Shown here piece by piece: positions 1-6,381 of a DNA stretch of 11,212 bases. Where the stretch lies: positions 1 to 11,212 of the forward strand of contig SLCI01000101.1 of the NCBI GenBank assembly GCA_007125875.1, written 5' to 3'. Both the position numbers and the translations under genes were made by a program. The DNA comes from Kiritimatiellia bacterium. Its GTDB lineage: Bacteria > Verrucomicrobiota > Kiritimatiellia > SLAD01. The number at the start of each line of letters is the position of its first letter. The stretch's first letter is position 1. The notes under the pieces were generated by a model. It did not search any database and was not told the DNA's origin. It saw only the letters and a program-made list of their open reading frames with translations.

Positions 1-70
1 CCGCGCTATCCATCTGCGAAGTCAATCAAGGCTTGATTGGCAAGGCGGGAATAGTCAAGCATCATGCTCA

Positions 71-77
71 AGGGGAG
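71..77 (+). promoter_or_regulatory. Shine-Dalgarno that decides the start of the first gene
   Basis: AGGGGAG lies 10 nt before the GTG at 88 and downstream of the in-frame ATG at 64. It can serve only the GTG start, and the protein from 88 begins directly with the Rossmann strand (KILVTGGAGFIGS), as is usual in this family. The ATG at 64 would add eight mostly charged residues and has no comparable site in front of it. I therefore place the start at 88. Confidence 0.6.
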
Positions 78-87
78 AAAAAAGCGT

Positions 88-1047
88 GTGAAGATATTGG
101 TTACGGGTGGAGCAGGTTTTATTGGCAGTCATGTGGTGGATCGCGGCTTGGCGGACGGGCACGATGTCGTTGCGGTGGATAATCTTAGCACCGGACGCAA
201 GGAGTTTATTCAGGATGCCCTCGCTCATCCCCAATTCAGCTTAGTGGAGGCGGATATCTTTACGCAACCCGATCGCCTCACAGAGGTGATGGCAGGTTGC
301 GATGTGGTCTTTCACTTGGCAGCGAACGCAGATGTCCGATTCGGACTGGAGCACCCACGCAGAGACCTTGAGCAAAACACCATTGCCACGTTCAACGTTT
401 TGGAGGCGATGCGAGCCAATGGCGTTCGTCGCATCGCCTTTTCCTCTACGGGCTCGGTCTATGGTGAGTCATCGGTCATCCCGACGCCCGAAGATGCGCC
501 GTTTCCCGTCCAGACTTCCCTCTATGCCGCATCGAAACTACCGGGCGAAGCAATGATTCAGGCCTATTGCGAAGGCTACGACATGCAGGGATATATCTTT
601 CGCTTCGTCTCGCTCTTGGGAGAGCGCTACAGTCACGGCCACGTTTTTGATTTTCTAAAGAAACTCACTGCGGATCCCAATCGCTTACATGTGCTCGGCG
701 ACGGGCATCAAAAGAAGTCCTATTTATACGTTGGCGACTGCATTGATGCGATGTTCTGTGCCTTATCGAATGCAACCGATCCGGTAAACATTTTCAATCT
801 GGGCACGGACGAGTATGTCGAAGTGAACGATTCGATCCGCTGTATCTGTGATCATTTGGGCGTCACCCCGGAGCTTGACTATGCCGGCGGCGAGCGGGGA
901 TGGATTGGTGACAATCCCTTCATCTTTCTCGACTGCCAACGGATCCGATCCCTTGGCTGGGCTCCCACCCGCACGATTCGGGAGTCGATCGTCCACACCG
1001 TGGACTATCTGCGATCGCAACCCTGGCTGCTGGAGGCACGCTCATGA
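88..1047 (+). CDS. NAD-dependent nucleotide-sugar epimerase/dehydratase (extended SDR)
   Basis: A cytoplasmic sugar-nucleotide modifying enzyme of the extended short-chain dehydrogenase family, the group that contains UDP-glucose 4-epimerase and many dTDP-, GDP- and UDP-sugar epimerases and dehydratases. From the GTG start it has 319 residues, a normal length. The N-terminal NAD-binding motif GGAGFIGS (about residues 7-14) is followed by an acidic VDNLSTG strand end, FHLAANADV, the SSTGSVYGE serine region and the catalytic pair Y146-x-x-x-K150 (YAASK). The C-terminal half carries the usual substrate-binding segment (LGDGHQKKSYLYVGDC). Substrate cannot be read from the sequence. It is the first gene visible in the operon and its stop overlaps the next start by 4 nt (ATGA). 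It may epimerise the heptose made by the downstream cassette or make another sugar of the same glycan; both are inference. A preceding gene may end at 36 (TGA) in another frame, but too little is visible to call it. Confidence 0.9.
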   Translation: MKILVTGGAGFIGSHVVDRGLADGHDVVAVDNLSTGRKEFIQDALAHPQFSLVEADIFTQPDRLTEVMAGCDVVFHLAANADVRFGLEHPRRDLEQNTIATFNVLEAMRANGVRRIAFSSTGSVYGESSVIPTPEDAPFPVQTSLYAASKLPGEAMIQAYCEGYDMQGYIFRFVSLLGERYSHGHVFDFLKKLTADPNRLHVLGDGHQKKSYLYVGDCIDAMFCALSNATDPVNIFNLGTDEYVEVNDSIRCICDHLGVTPELDYAGGERGWIGDNPFIFLDCQRIRSLGWAPTRTIRESIVHTVDYLRSQPWLLEARS

Positions 1048-2039
1048 CCCCGCGTCCTGACAAGATCCCGCTGCTCTCTGTTGTGGTCCCCGTCTATCGC
1101 GAGGCGAATAGTATTGAACCTTTTCTCGAGCGCATGGAGCCGATTCTTAAAGAGGCTGCTAGCGCGTATGAGATCATTTTCTGTCTCGACCCCGTCGAGG
1201 GCGACACCACCGACAATGTGATCGAAAAGACCATCGAGCGGAATCCCAATATCCGTTTATTGGTTCTCAGCCGACGCTGGGGACAGCCTGCAGCAACACT
1301 GGCCGGTCTCGAGTATGCGCGTGGAGATGCCTGTGTAGCGATCGATGTTGACCTACAAGATCCCCCCGAGTTGATCGTGGACATGGCCGCCAAATGGCGC
1401 GAAGGCTTCGATGTCGTGTACGCACAGCGGCGCACCCGGGCGGGCGAAACATGGCATCACTTGCTGCGCGCCAAGTGGGGATACCGCATCGTCTCATGGA
1501 TTTCCGAGGTCGAAATCCCTCGCGATACGGGCGATTACCGATTAATGGATCGCAAAGTGGTAGATGCCATTTGCCGCTTGCCAGAAACGCACGGCTACTT
1601 ACGCGGGCTAACACCGTACGTCGGCTTCCGGCACACCGGCATTCTATTCGATCGGGCTCCGCGCGCGGATGGCGCATCAAATTATGGCCGGTTCTTCGGC
1701 AATATGCGTATCAACATCAATAGCCTAGTCGGCTTTTCCCTTTTCCCCCTACAAATTGTATCGCTGCTGGGCCTGTCCTGTGCAGCGATTGGTGGGCTGA
1801 TGCTTGTCCCCGGCATCGTCGCGACGGCCTTCTTGAATCCACCGTCTTGGGGCTACTGGTTGTTGACCACGCTCTGGCTGCTCGGTGGCGCTCAGTTGAT
1901 TGGATTGGGCATCATCGGGGAGTATCTGGGACGGACCTATGAAGAGGCGCGGCGACGGCCAAAATTCATCGTCGACCGAAAGGTAAATGTGGAGACTCCC
2001 CCAGCTCGAACTTTGAAAAAGGATGTGAACGATGCGTAA
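1044..2039 (+). CDS. Membrane-anchored GT2 glycosyltransferase, polyprenyl-phosphate-sugar synthase type
   Basis: A family 2 glycosyltransferase, 331 residues, of the DPM1/GtrB/ArnC group, which moves a sugar from a nucleotide donor to a polyprenyl phosphate on the cytoplasmic face of the membrane. The GT-A fold starts at LSVVVPVYREANSIEPFL (from about residue 9); the metal and nucleotide signature is D101-V-D103-L-Q-D106-P-P-E, and DTGDYRLMDRKVV is the conserved segment following the catalytic core. Two hydrophobic stretches near the C-terminus (about residues 228-257 and 271-293) are the membrane helices typical of this group, ending with GEYLGRTYEEARRRPKFIV, a usual C-terminal motif. The start overlaps the previous stop by 4 nt and has GGAGG at 1032-1036; the end overlaps the methyltransferase by 8 nt. 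The donor is unknown. The adjacent nucleotide-heptose cassette and the GT-C gene suggest a heptosyl-phosphate-polyprenol product, as inference only. UDP-glucose or UDP-GlcNAc derived donors are also possible. Confidence 0.9.
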   Translation: MTPRPDKIPLLSVVVPVYREANSIEPFLERMEPILKEAASAYEIIFCLDPVEGDTTDNVIEKTIERNPNIRLLVLSRRWGQPAATLAGLEYARGDACVAIDVDLQDPPELIVDMAAKWREGFDVVYAQRRTRAGETWHHLLRAKWGYRIVSWISEVEIPRDTGDYRLMDRKVVDAICRLPETHGYLRGLTPYVGFRHTGILFDRAPRADGASNYGRFFGNMRININSLVGFSLFPLQIVSLLGLSCAAIGGLMLVPGIVATAFLNPPSWGYWLLTTLWLLGGAQLIGLGIIGEYLGRTYEEARRRPKFIVDRKVNVETPPARTLKKDVNDA

Positions 2040-2649
2040 ATTGGCTTATGGCGAAGATCGCACCTTGTCGTGGACTGATCGGCTAGGATCATATCTATCG
2101 CGCCGTGCCCTGCTTCGTTACGCGGCACGTGAACGACCCCGCCATGTGGTTGAAATCGGTTGCGGCTATGACGCGCATCTACTGCAGTCACTCCTGCCCT
2201 ATTGCGATACGGCGGTTGGCATCGATATTCGTACCGACAAAACGGTCGCCGGAATTTCGATGGTCGACTTCGTTATCGAGCGAGAATTACCGATGCTGGA
2301 AGACGACTCAGCGGACTTCATTCTGATGCACAACATTCTGGAACATCTCTGGCACCCGCAAGAGGTACTGACAGAAGCCTATCGCGCACTCAAAGATGGA
2401 GGGACGCTCTTTGTCAACGTGCCTAGCTGGTGGGGAAAACGCTTTCTTGAGCATTCGGCCTTCACGTTTGGCTATTCCGCTGTAATCGAAATCGATGACC
2501 ATAAAATGTACTATAGTGTCCGTGATTTATGGCCTTTGCTTGTGCGAGCGGGTTTTCGCCCGCAACATATTCGAGCGGGCTACCACAAATTTGGTCTGAA
2601 TACATACGCTTGGGCGAAGAAGGCTTCACAAACTGAATCTCCCGAATAA
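2032..2649 (+). CDS. Class I SAM-dependent methyltransferase
   Basis: A soluble methyltransferase of 205 residues in the Methyltransf_11/23 style. The SAM-binding motif I is V40-E-I-G-C-G45-Y-D, the second strand ends in GIDIRTD, and the motif around M99-H-N-I-L-E-H105 followed by WHPQEVLTEAYRALKDGGTLFVNVPSW is the standard post-motif region seen in glycan and quinone methyltransferases. A GHxx-like loop is absent and the acceptor cannot be deduced. The start codon has AAAAAGGA at 2016-2023 and overlaps the GT2 stop by 8 nt; the next gene follows after 9 nt. In this setting it probably O-methylates a sugar or a glycan end, as methyltransferases in surface-polysaccharide loci do. That role is inferred from position only. 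Confidence 0.87.
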   Translation: MRKLAYGEDRTLSWTDRLGSYLSRRALLRYAARERPRHVVEIGCGYDAHLLQSLLPYCDTAVGIDIRTDKTVAGISMVDFVIERELPMLEDDSADFILMHNILEHLWHPQEVLTEAYRALKDGGTLFVNVPSWWGKRFLEHSAFTFGYSAVIEIDDHKMYYSVRDLWPLLVRAGFRPQHIRAGYHKFGLNTYAWAKKASQTESPE

Positions 2650-2658
2650 GGAGCCAGC

Positions 2659-3276
2659 ATGGAAGACTATATCGAACGACATCTGCAGGAAGCACGTGAG
2701 GTGATCGATCGCCTCGATCGATCACAGATTGATGCGCTGGTCAACACGCTCGCAGGCGTGCGTGAGCGCGGAGGCCGACTTTTCTTTCTCGGTGTCGGCG
2801 GCAGCGCAGCCAACGCGTCCCATGCGGTAAACGATTTCCGCAAGCTCTGTGACTTCCAAGCCTCCGCGCCGTGCGACAACGTGTCCGAGTTGACGGCGCG
2901 CATCAACGACGAAGGCTGGGAAAACTGTTTTAGCGATTCGCTCCGCGCCAGCCGACTGGAAGCCGCGGACTGTATTTTCGTGCTTTCGGTTGGGGGCGGC
3001 AACCGCGAAGCAAACGTCAGCCCGAATTTGGTGCGCGCGATCGAATATGCGCAAGAAGTCGGCGCCACGATTGTGGGTATCGTAGGTCGCGATGGCGGCA
3101 CTACCGCAAAAGTTGCCGATGCGTGTGTGGTCGTACCCACCGTGAACCCTGACACCATCACCCCACACACCGAGGCCTTTCAGGCGGTGATCTGGCACCT
3201 CTTGGTTAGTCACCCCACCCTGCAGCGGTCAGGAACGAAGTGGGAGACGGTAGCCCGACAGGAGACCCCTCGATGA
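2659..3276 (+). CDS. gmhA: SIS-domain phosphoheptose isomerase (GmhA-like, divergent)
   Basis: Predicted sedoheptulose-7-phosphate isomerase, which makes D-glycero-D-manno-heptose 7-phosphate, the first committed step of nucleotide-heptose synthesis. The protein has 205 residues and a single SIS domain: phosphosugar loop L44-G-V-G-G-S49-A-A-N, then ASH55AVND59, SVGGGNREANVSPNLVRAIEYA as the second SIS motif, and GATIVGIVGRDGG. In GmhA of E. coli and Burkholderia, as I recall it, His61, Glu65, Gln172 and His180 bind zinc or act in catalysis; here the aligned residues appear to be H55, D59, E172 and H180, so two positions are conservatively changed. AAGGAG at 2648-2653 is a strong ribosome site. 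The stop overlaps the transaldolase ATG by 4 nt. Being beside hddA, hddC and gmhB supports the heptose role; a different ketose-phosphate substrate remains possible. Confidence 0.82.
   Translation: MEDYIERHLQEAREVIDRLDRSQIDALVNTLAGVRERGGRLFFLGVGGSAANASHAVNDFRKLCDFQASAPCDNVSELTARINDEGWENCFSDSLRASRLEAADCIFVLSVGGGNREANVSPNLVRAIEYAQEVGATIVGIVGRDGGTTAKVADACVVVPTVNPDTITPHTEAFQAVIWHLLVSHPTLQRSGTKWETVARQETPR
3260..3265 (+). promoter_or_regulatory. Shine-Dalgarno that decides the transaldolase start
   Basis: AGGAGA lies 7 nt before the ATG at 3273. This ATG overlaps the isomerase stop as ATGA, the same junction used at three other gene borders in the operon. The longer in-frame candidate at 3240 would add eleven residues encoded inside the isomerase C-terminus, so it is unlikely. 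Confidence 0.65.
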
Positions 3277-4016
3277 GCGATGCGCAGGACACCATCCCAC
3301 AGCTGAGTGATTTGCAGATCAAGATTTTCTCCGACGGAGCCGACCTCGACTCTATTTTTGCCGCCTACGAAGAAGGGATTGTGCGCGGTTTTACGACGAA
3401 CCCCACGTTGATGGCCAAAGCAGGCATCACCAACTATCTACGCTTTGCCCGTGAAGTGTTGCGCGTGGTGCAAGATTTGCCTGTTTCCTTCGAGGTCTTT
3501 GCTGACGATATCGAGGAGATGCGACGTCAGGCGCACATTCTCGCGGAGCTGGGCCAGAATGTGTATGTCAAAATCCCAGTCACCAACACAAAAGCGGAAT
3601 CCTGCGCTTCTTTGGTACGTGGTCTAGCGGCAGCAGGCCTGAAACTCAACATAACCGCTTTATTTACGGACTCACAAACGCAGGCCATCGCCGAGGCATT
3701 GAATCCGGACGTACCAGCCATTGTCTCCGTGTTTGCCGGTCGCATTGCCGATTCAGGTCGCAACCCTATCCCGTATATGGAGCGAGCCTTAACCATCCTG
3801 AAACCCTTGCCGCAAGCCGAGTTACTGTGGGCGAGCCCCCGTGAAATGCTCAACATCATTCAGGCGAATGACATGGGGTGCCATATCATCACGGTCACAC
3901 CCGACCTACTCAAAAAGGCGGCTAGTTTAGGCAAGGACCTGAACACGTTCTCACTCGAAACTGTGAAGATGTTTTACGAGGACGCTCGACGTAGCGGCTT
4001 TTCAATTCAGCCATAA
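3273..4016 (+). CDS. tal: Transaldolase (class I, Schiff-base type)
   Basis: A cytosolic aldolase of 247 residues, similar in size to the short bacterial transaldolase/fructose-6-phosphate aldolase group and shorter than the roughly 315-residue TalB type. Visible landmarks are IKIFSDGADL (first strand with the conserved Asp), G39-F-T-T-N-P-T-L near residues 39-46, the catalytic lysine K100 in VYVKIPVTNT, LNITALFTDSQ, SVFAGRIADSGRNP and LLWASPREMLNI; these match the family in order. Transaldolase exchanges a three-carbon unit between fructose 6-phosphate and erythrose 4-phosphate to give sedoheptulose 7-phosphate. Lying between the phosphoheptose isomerase (4-nt overlap) and the heptose kinase (10-nt gap), it is probably a dedicated supplier of sedoheptulose 7-phosphate for nucleotide-heptose synthesis. 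That assignment is inferred from context; the family call is secure. Confidence 0.9.
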   Translation: MSDAQDTIPQLSDLQIKIFSDGADLDSIFAAYEEGIVRGFTTNPTLMAKAGITNYLRFAREVLRVVQDLPVSFEVFADDIEEMRRQAHILAELGQNVYVKIPVTNTKAESCASLVRGLAAAGLKLNITALFTDSQTQAIAEALNPDVPAIVSVFAGRIADSGRNPIPYMERALTILKPLPQAELLWASPREMLNIIQANDMGCHIITVTPDLLKKAASLGKDLNTFSLETVKMFYEDARRSGFSIQP

Positions 4017-4026
4017 GGAACCCAAC

Positions 4027-5064
4027 ATGATCATTTCTTGTACTCCTTTTCGCATCACGCTCGGCGGCGGCGGTACAGATTTACCGTCCTTCTACGAGCA
4101 GCATGGTGGCTTCGTCTTTTCAATGACGATCAACAAATTTATGTATTTGATGCTGCACCCACTACCGGTGACAGAGAAGAAGCATATTATCCGTTACAGC
4201 CAAGTGGAAACCGTCTCCGCCGTAGAGGACATCCGCCATCCGCTCGCGCGGGAAGCCTTAAAGCTTCATCCCCCCAATCATTTCATCGAACTTACCAGTG
4301 TAGCGGATTTGCCCGCGAAGACGGGACTGGGATCATCCGGAGCCTACTTGGTCGGACTACTGACGGCTTTGCGCGCATACAATCGCCAATCGGTCAATTT
4401 ACAAGAGATCGCTGAGGAGGCCTGTCACATTGAGATGAACATCCTCAAGGAGCCGGTCGGTAAGCAGGACCAGTACATGGCAGCATTTGGCGGCTTTCGT
4501 ACGCTGGATATCGCTAAGGACGGCAAGGTTACTGTGGGTTCGGTGCCTGTAGACTTTTTGTTGGCGAACGAATTGGTCAATAAAGCGCGCGTGTATTACA
4601 CCGGTATTCAGCGATCCGCCAATGCGGTGCTGGTCGCACAAGATGCCGCCGCCCGGGAAGCGGACCGACCGGATCATCAGCGCGTGATCGACAGCTTATG
4701 CCGCATCAAGGAAATCGGGCATGAGATCCGTGACGCTTTCGTTGCGCGTGATCTGGACGGTTTCGCTCGATTGATGGATGCGCACTGGATGCAGAAGCGG
4801 CAACTATCTGCTCGCATCAGTCTTTCTACACTCGATGAACTGTACGACCACGTAAAACGCGAGTTCGGTGTCTTGGGCGGCAAGATCATCGGGGCTGGCG
4901 GCGGTGGTTTCGTCATGCTGTATTGTCCCAAAAACGGTCGCGCGCTGGACGACTACATGGCAGCTCAGGATATGCCTTCGGTCCCCTACTTCCCTTCATT
5001 GCAGGGGGCGCGCGTGGTAGCAGATTTCACGTCCTACGAGGATTTTGATGCCCGAAGTTGGTAA
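4027..5064 (+). CDS. hddA: D-glycero-alpha-D-manno-heptose-7-phosphate kinase (GHMP kinase)
   Basis: A GHMP-superfamily sugar kinase of 345 residues, the usual length of HddA. It starts with the family's TPFRITLGGGGTDLPSFY segment (about residues 6-22), contains the ATP-binding loop PAKTGLGSSGA (from residue 96), an EP-V-GKQDQY-AAFGGF segment in the middle, and ends with the third GHMP motif G289-A-G-G-G-G-F-V. HddA phosphorylates the C1 hydroxyl of heptose 7-phosphate in the alpha configuration, giving the 1,7-bisphosphate; this separates the GDP-heptose branch from the HldE (beta, ADP-heptose) branch. Ribosome site AAGGA at 4015-4019. The end overlaps the nucleotidyltransferase start by 17 nt. 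Related fucose/sugar kinases share the motifs, but gmhA, hddC and gmhB nearby make the heptose reading much the best. Confidence 0.9.
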   Translation: MIISCTPFRITLGGGGTDLPSFYEQHGGFVFSMTINKFMYLMLHPLPVTEKKHIIRYSQVETVSAVEDIRHPLAREALKLHPPNHFIELTSVADLPAKTGLGSSGAYLVGLLTALRAYNRQSVNLQEIAEEACHIEMNILKEPVGKQDQYMAAFGGFRTLDIAKDGKVTVGSVPVDFLLANELVNKARVYYTGIQRSANAVLVAQDAAAREADRPDHQRVIDSLCRIKEIGHEIRDAFVARDLDGFARLMDAHWMQKRQLSARISLSTLDELYDHVKREFGVLGGKIIGAGGGGFVMLYCPKNGRALDDYMAAQDMPSVPYFPSLQGARVVADFTSYEDFDARSW

Positions 5065-5773
5065 ACCCGGATTGCCGCAGCTCGTGATTTTGGCCGGCGG
5101 AAAAGGGACCCGTCTGCGGGCATTAGCAGGAGACCTGCCCAAAGCCCTCATGCCTGTCGCCGGACGTCCATTTATTGATCATCAACTTTCTTTACTGGCC
5201 GACCGTGGTGCGCATCGCATTCTGCTGTGTCTGGGAGTGGGCGCAGAGCAAATCGAATCGCATGTCGGTCATGGTTCTCAATGGGGCTTGCACGTTGATT
5301 ATGTGCACGAATCCGCTGATAACTTGGCCGGTACGGGCGGCGCATTGACGCAAGCGCTGCCCGCTTTAGAGGATGAGTTTGGGGTGCTGTATGGCGATTC
5401 GTATCTCCCCATCAACTATCGCGCCGCCTACGAGGCCTTCACCAGCTCGCAGGCGAAGGCGCTCATGACGGTGTATAAGAATCAAGGCCGTTGGGATAAA
5501 AGTAACACGCGCATCGATGGCAATCGCGTGAGTTTCTATTCCAAGTCGGCACCGCCCGGAACGGCGGATTATATCGACTATGGCTTGTCCTATTATCGCC
5601 GCACCGTTATTGAGAAATACCGCGACTACGCCACACCGTTTGATTTATCGATTATACTTTCAGATCTAGTCGCCTCGAATGACTTGGCGGCATTCGAAGT
5701 CAATGAACGATTCTATGAAATCGGCCAGCCCGAGGGATGGGCCGAATTAGATGCCCTCTTAACTACATCATGA
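5048..5773 (+). CDS. hddC: Heptose-1-phosphate nucleotidyltransferase (HddC-like)
   Basis: A sugar-nucleotide pyrophosphorylase of 241 residues. The activating signature L15-A-G-G-K-G-T-R-L followed by P31-K32-A-L-M-P-V-A-G-R-P-F is at the N-terminus and the metal-binding Asp is in Y115-G-D117-S. It should condense D-glycero-alpha-D-manno-heptose 1-phosphate with an NTP, GTP by analogy with HddC; the base cannot be proven from sequence, and glucose- or mannose-1-phosphate enzymes look alike. I take the ATG at 5048 rather than the adjacent upstream TTG because GAGG at 5038-5041 is 6 nt before it. The gene overlaps hddA by 17 nt and gmhB by 4 nt, so translation is probably coupled. Confidence 0.87.
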   Translation: MPEVGKPGLPQLVILAGGKGTRLRALAGDLPKALMPVAGRPFIDHQLSLLADRGAHRILLCLGVGAEQIESHVGHGSQWGLHVDYVHESADNLAGTGGALTQALPALEDEFGVLYGDSYLPINYRAAYEAFTSSQAKALMTVYKNQGRWDKSNTRIDGNRVSFYSKSAPPGTADYIDYGLSYYRRTVIEKYRDYATPFDLSIILSDLVASNDLAAFEVNERFYEIGQPEGWAELDALLTTS

Positions 5774-6381
5774 GCGCGAAAGCCAAAGCCATTTTTCTAG
5801 ATCGCGACGGCGTATTAAACCGGATGGTTTACGACGAGAATCACGGCATCATGGATTCACCGCGTCGGATTGAGCAGTTGTCTCCGATGCCGGGCGCACG
5901 CGAGCTGCTGGCGCGCGCGAAGGGACTGGGCTTCCTCCGCGTGATCGTGACCAATCAACCCGGCATCGCCAAAGGGACCTTAACATTCGCAGAACTTGAC
6001 CGATTGCATGCAGCGCTGTCGGACATGCTCAGCGATGCTTCGGAAGCGTGGGATGCTTGTTATGTCTGTCCGAATCATCCCGATGGAGGAGCTACGGACG
6101 AACGCAAAAAATATGCCATCCGCTGTAACGACCGCAAACCGGCCCCGGGCATGCTATTGCGCGCCGCACGTGCGCTGAATATAGACTTAGCACAAAGCTG
6201 GATGGTTGGTGATGGCATCGTCGATGTCCAAGCCGGCCAGGCCGCAGGCTGTCGCACGATGCTCGTGACTAAGTTGAAACCGGAAATCGTGTCGCGCCTG
6301 TTCGAGCTGAAGATTGAGCCGAATGTTTATGCGCCGGATCTGCAGGCCGTAATCCGACATTTGGAGGAAGAGAACAGATGA
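5770..6381 (+). CDS. gmhB: D-glycero-D-manno-heptose 1,7-bisphosphate 7-phosphatase (HAD family)
   Basis: A HAD-superfamily histidinol-phosphatase-like phosphatase of 203 residues that removes the 7-phosphate from heptose 1,7-bisphosphate. Motif I is D11-R-D13-G-V-L-N (nucleophile and acid/base Asp), motif II VTNQPGIAKG, motif III R122-K123-P-A-P-G-M and motif IV V146-G-D148-G-I-V-D152. Between II and III lies the region that in E. coli GmhB binds zinc through CxH and CxC; here it reads C100-P-N102-H103 and C119-N-D121, so two expected ligands seem replaced. The ATG at 5770 overlaps the hddC stop (ATGA) without a clear Shine-Dalgarno, suggesting coupled re-initiation; an upstream in-frame ATG at 5737 would merely extend into hddC. 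It is preceded by hddA and hddC, consistent with the GDP-heptose order of reactions. Confidence 0.88.
   Translation: MSAKAKAIFLDRDGVLNRMVYDENHGIMDSPRRIEQLSPMPGARELLARAKGLGFLRVIVTNQPGIAKGTLTFAELDRLHAALSDMLSDASEAWDACYVCPNHPDGGATDERKKYAIRCNDRKPAPGMLLRAARALNIDLAQSWMVGDGIVDVQAGQAAGCRTMLVTKLKPEIVSRLFELKIEPNVYAPDLQAVIRHLEEENR

Noticed and set aside
33..66. Possible sigma-70 promoter with TTGATT as -35
   Set aside because: No acceptable -10 box at the right distance; the operon promoter is probably outside the window.
1..87. Tail of an upstream gene in one of three frames (stop at 34-36, stop at 89-91 overlapping the GTG start, or an open third frame)
   Set aside because: Fewer than 30 codons are visible in any frame and none gives a recognisable C-terminus, so the true one cannot be chosen.
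1267..1680. Minus-strand ORF of 137 codons opposite the GT2 gene
   Set aside because: It is Arg/Pro-rich antisense to conserved glycosyltransferase motifs and shows no domain.
2667..3213. Minus-strand ORFs of 163 and 167 codons opposite the isomerase gene
   Set aside because: They are antisense to a gene with clear SIS motifs, are low in complexity, and have no ribosome site.
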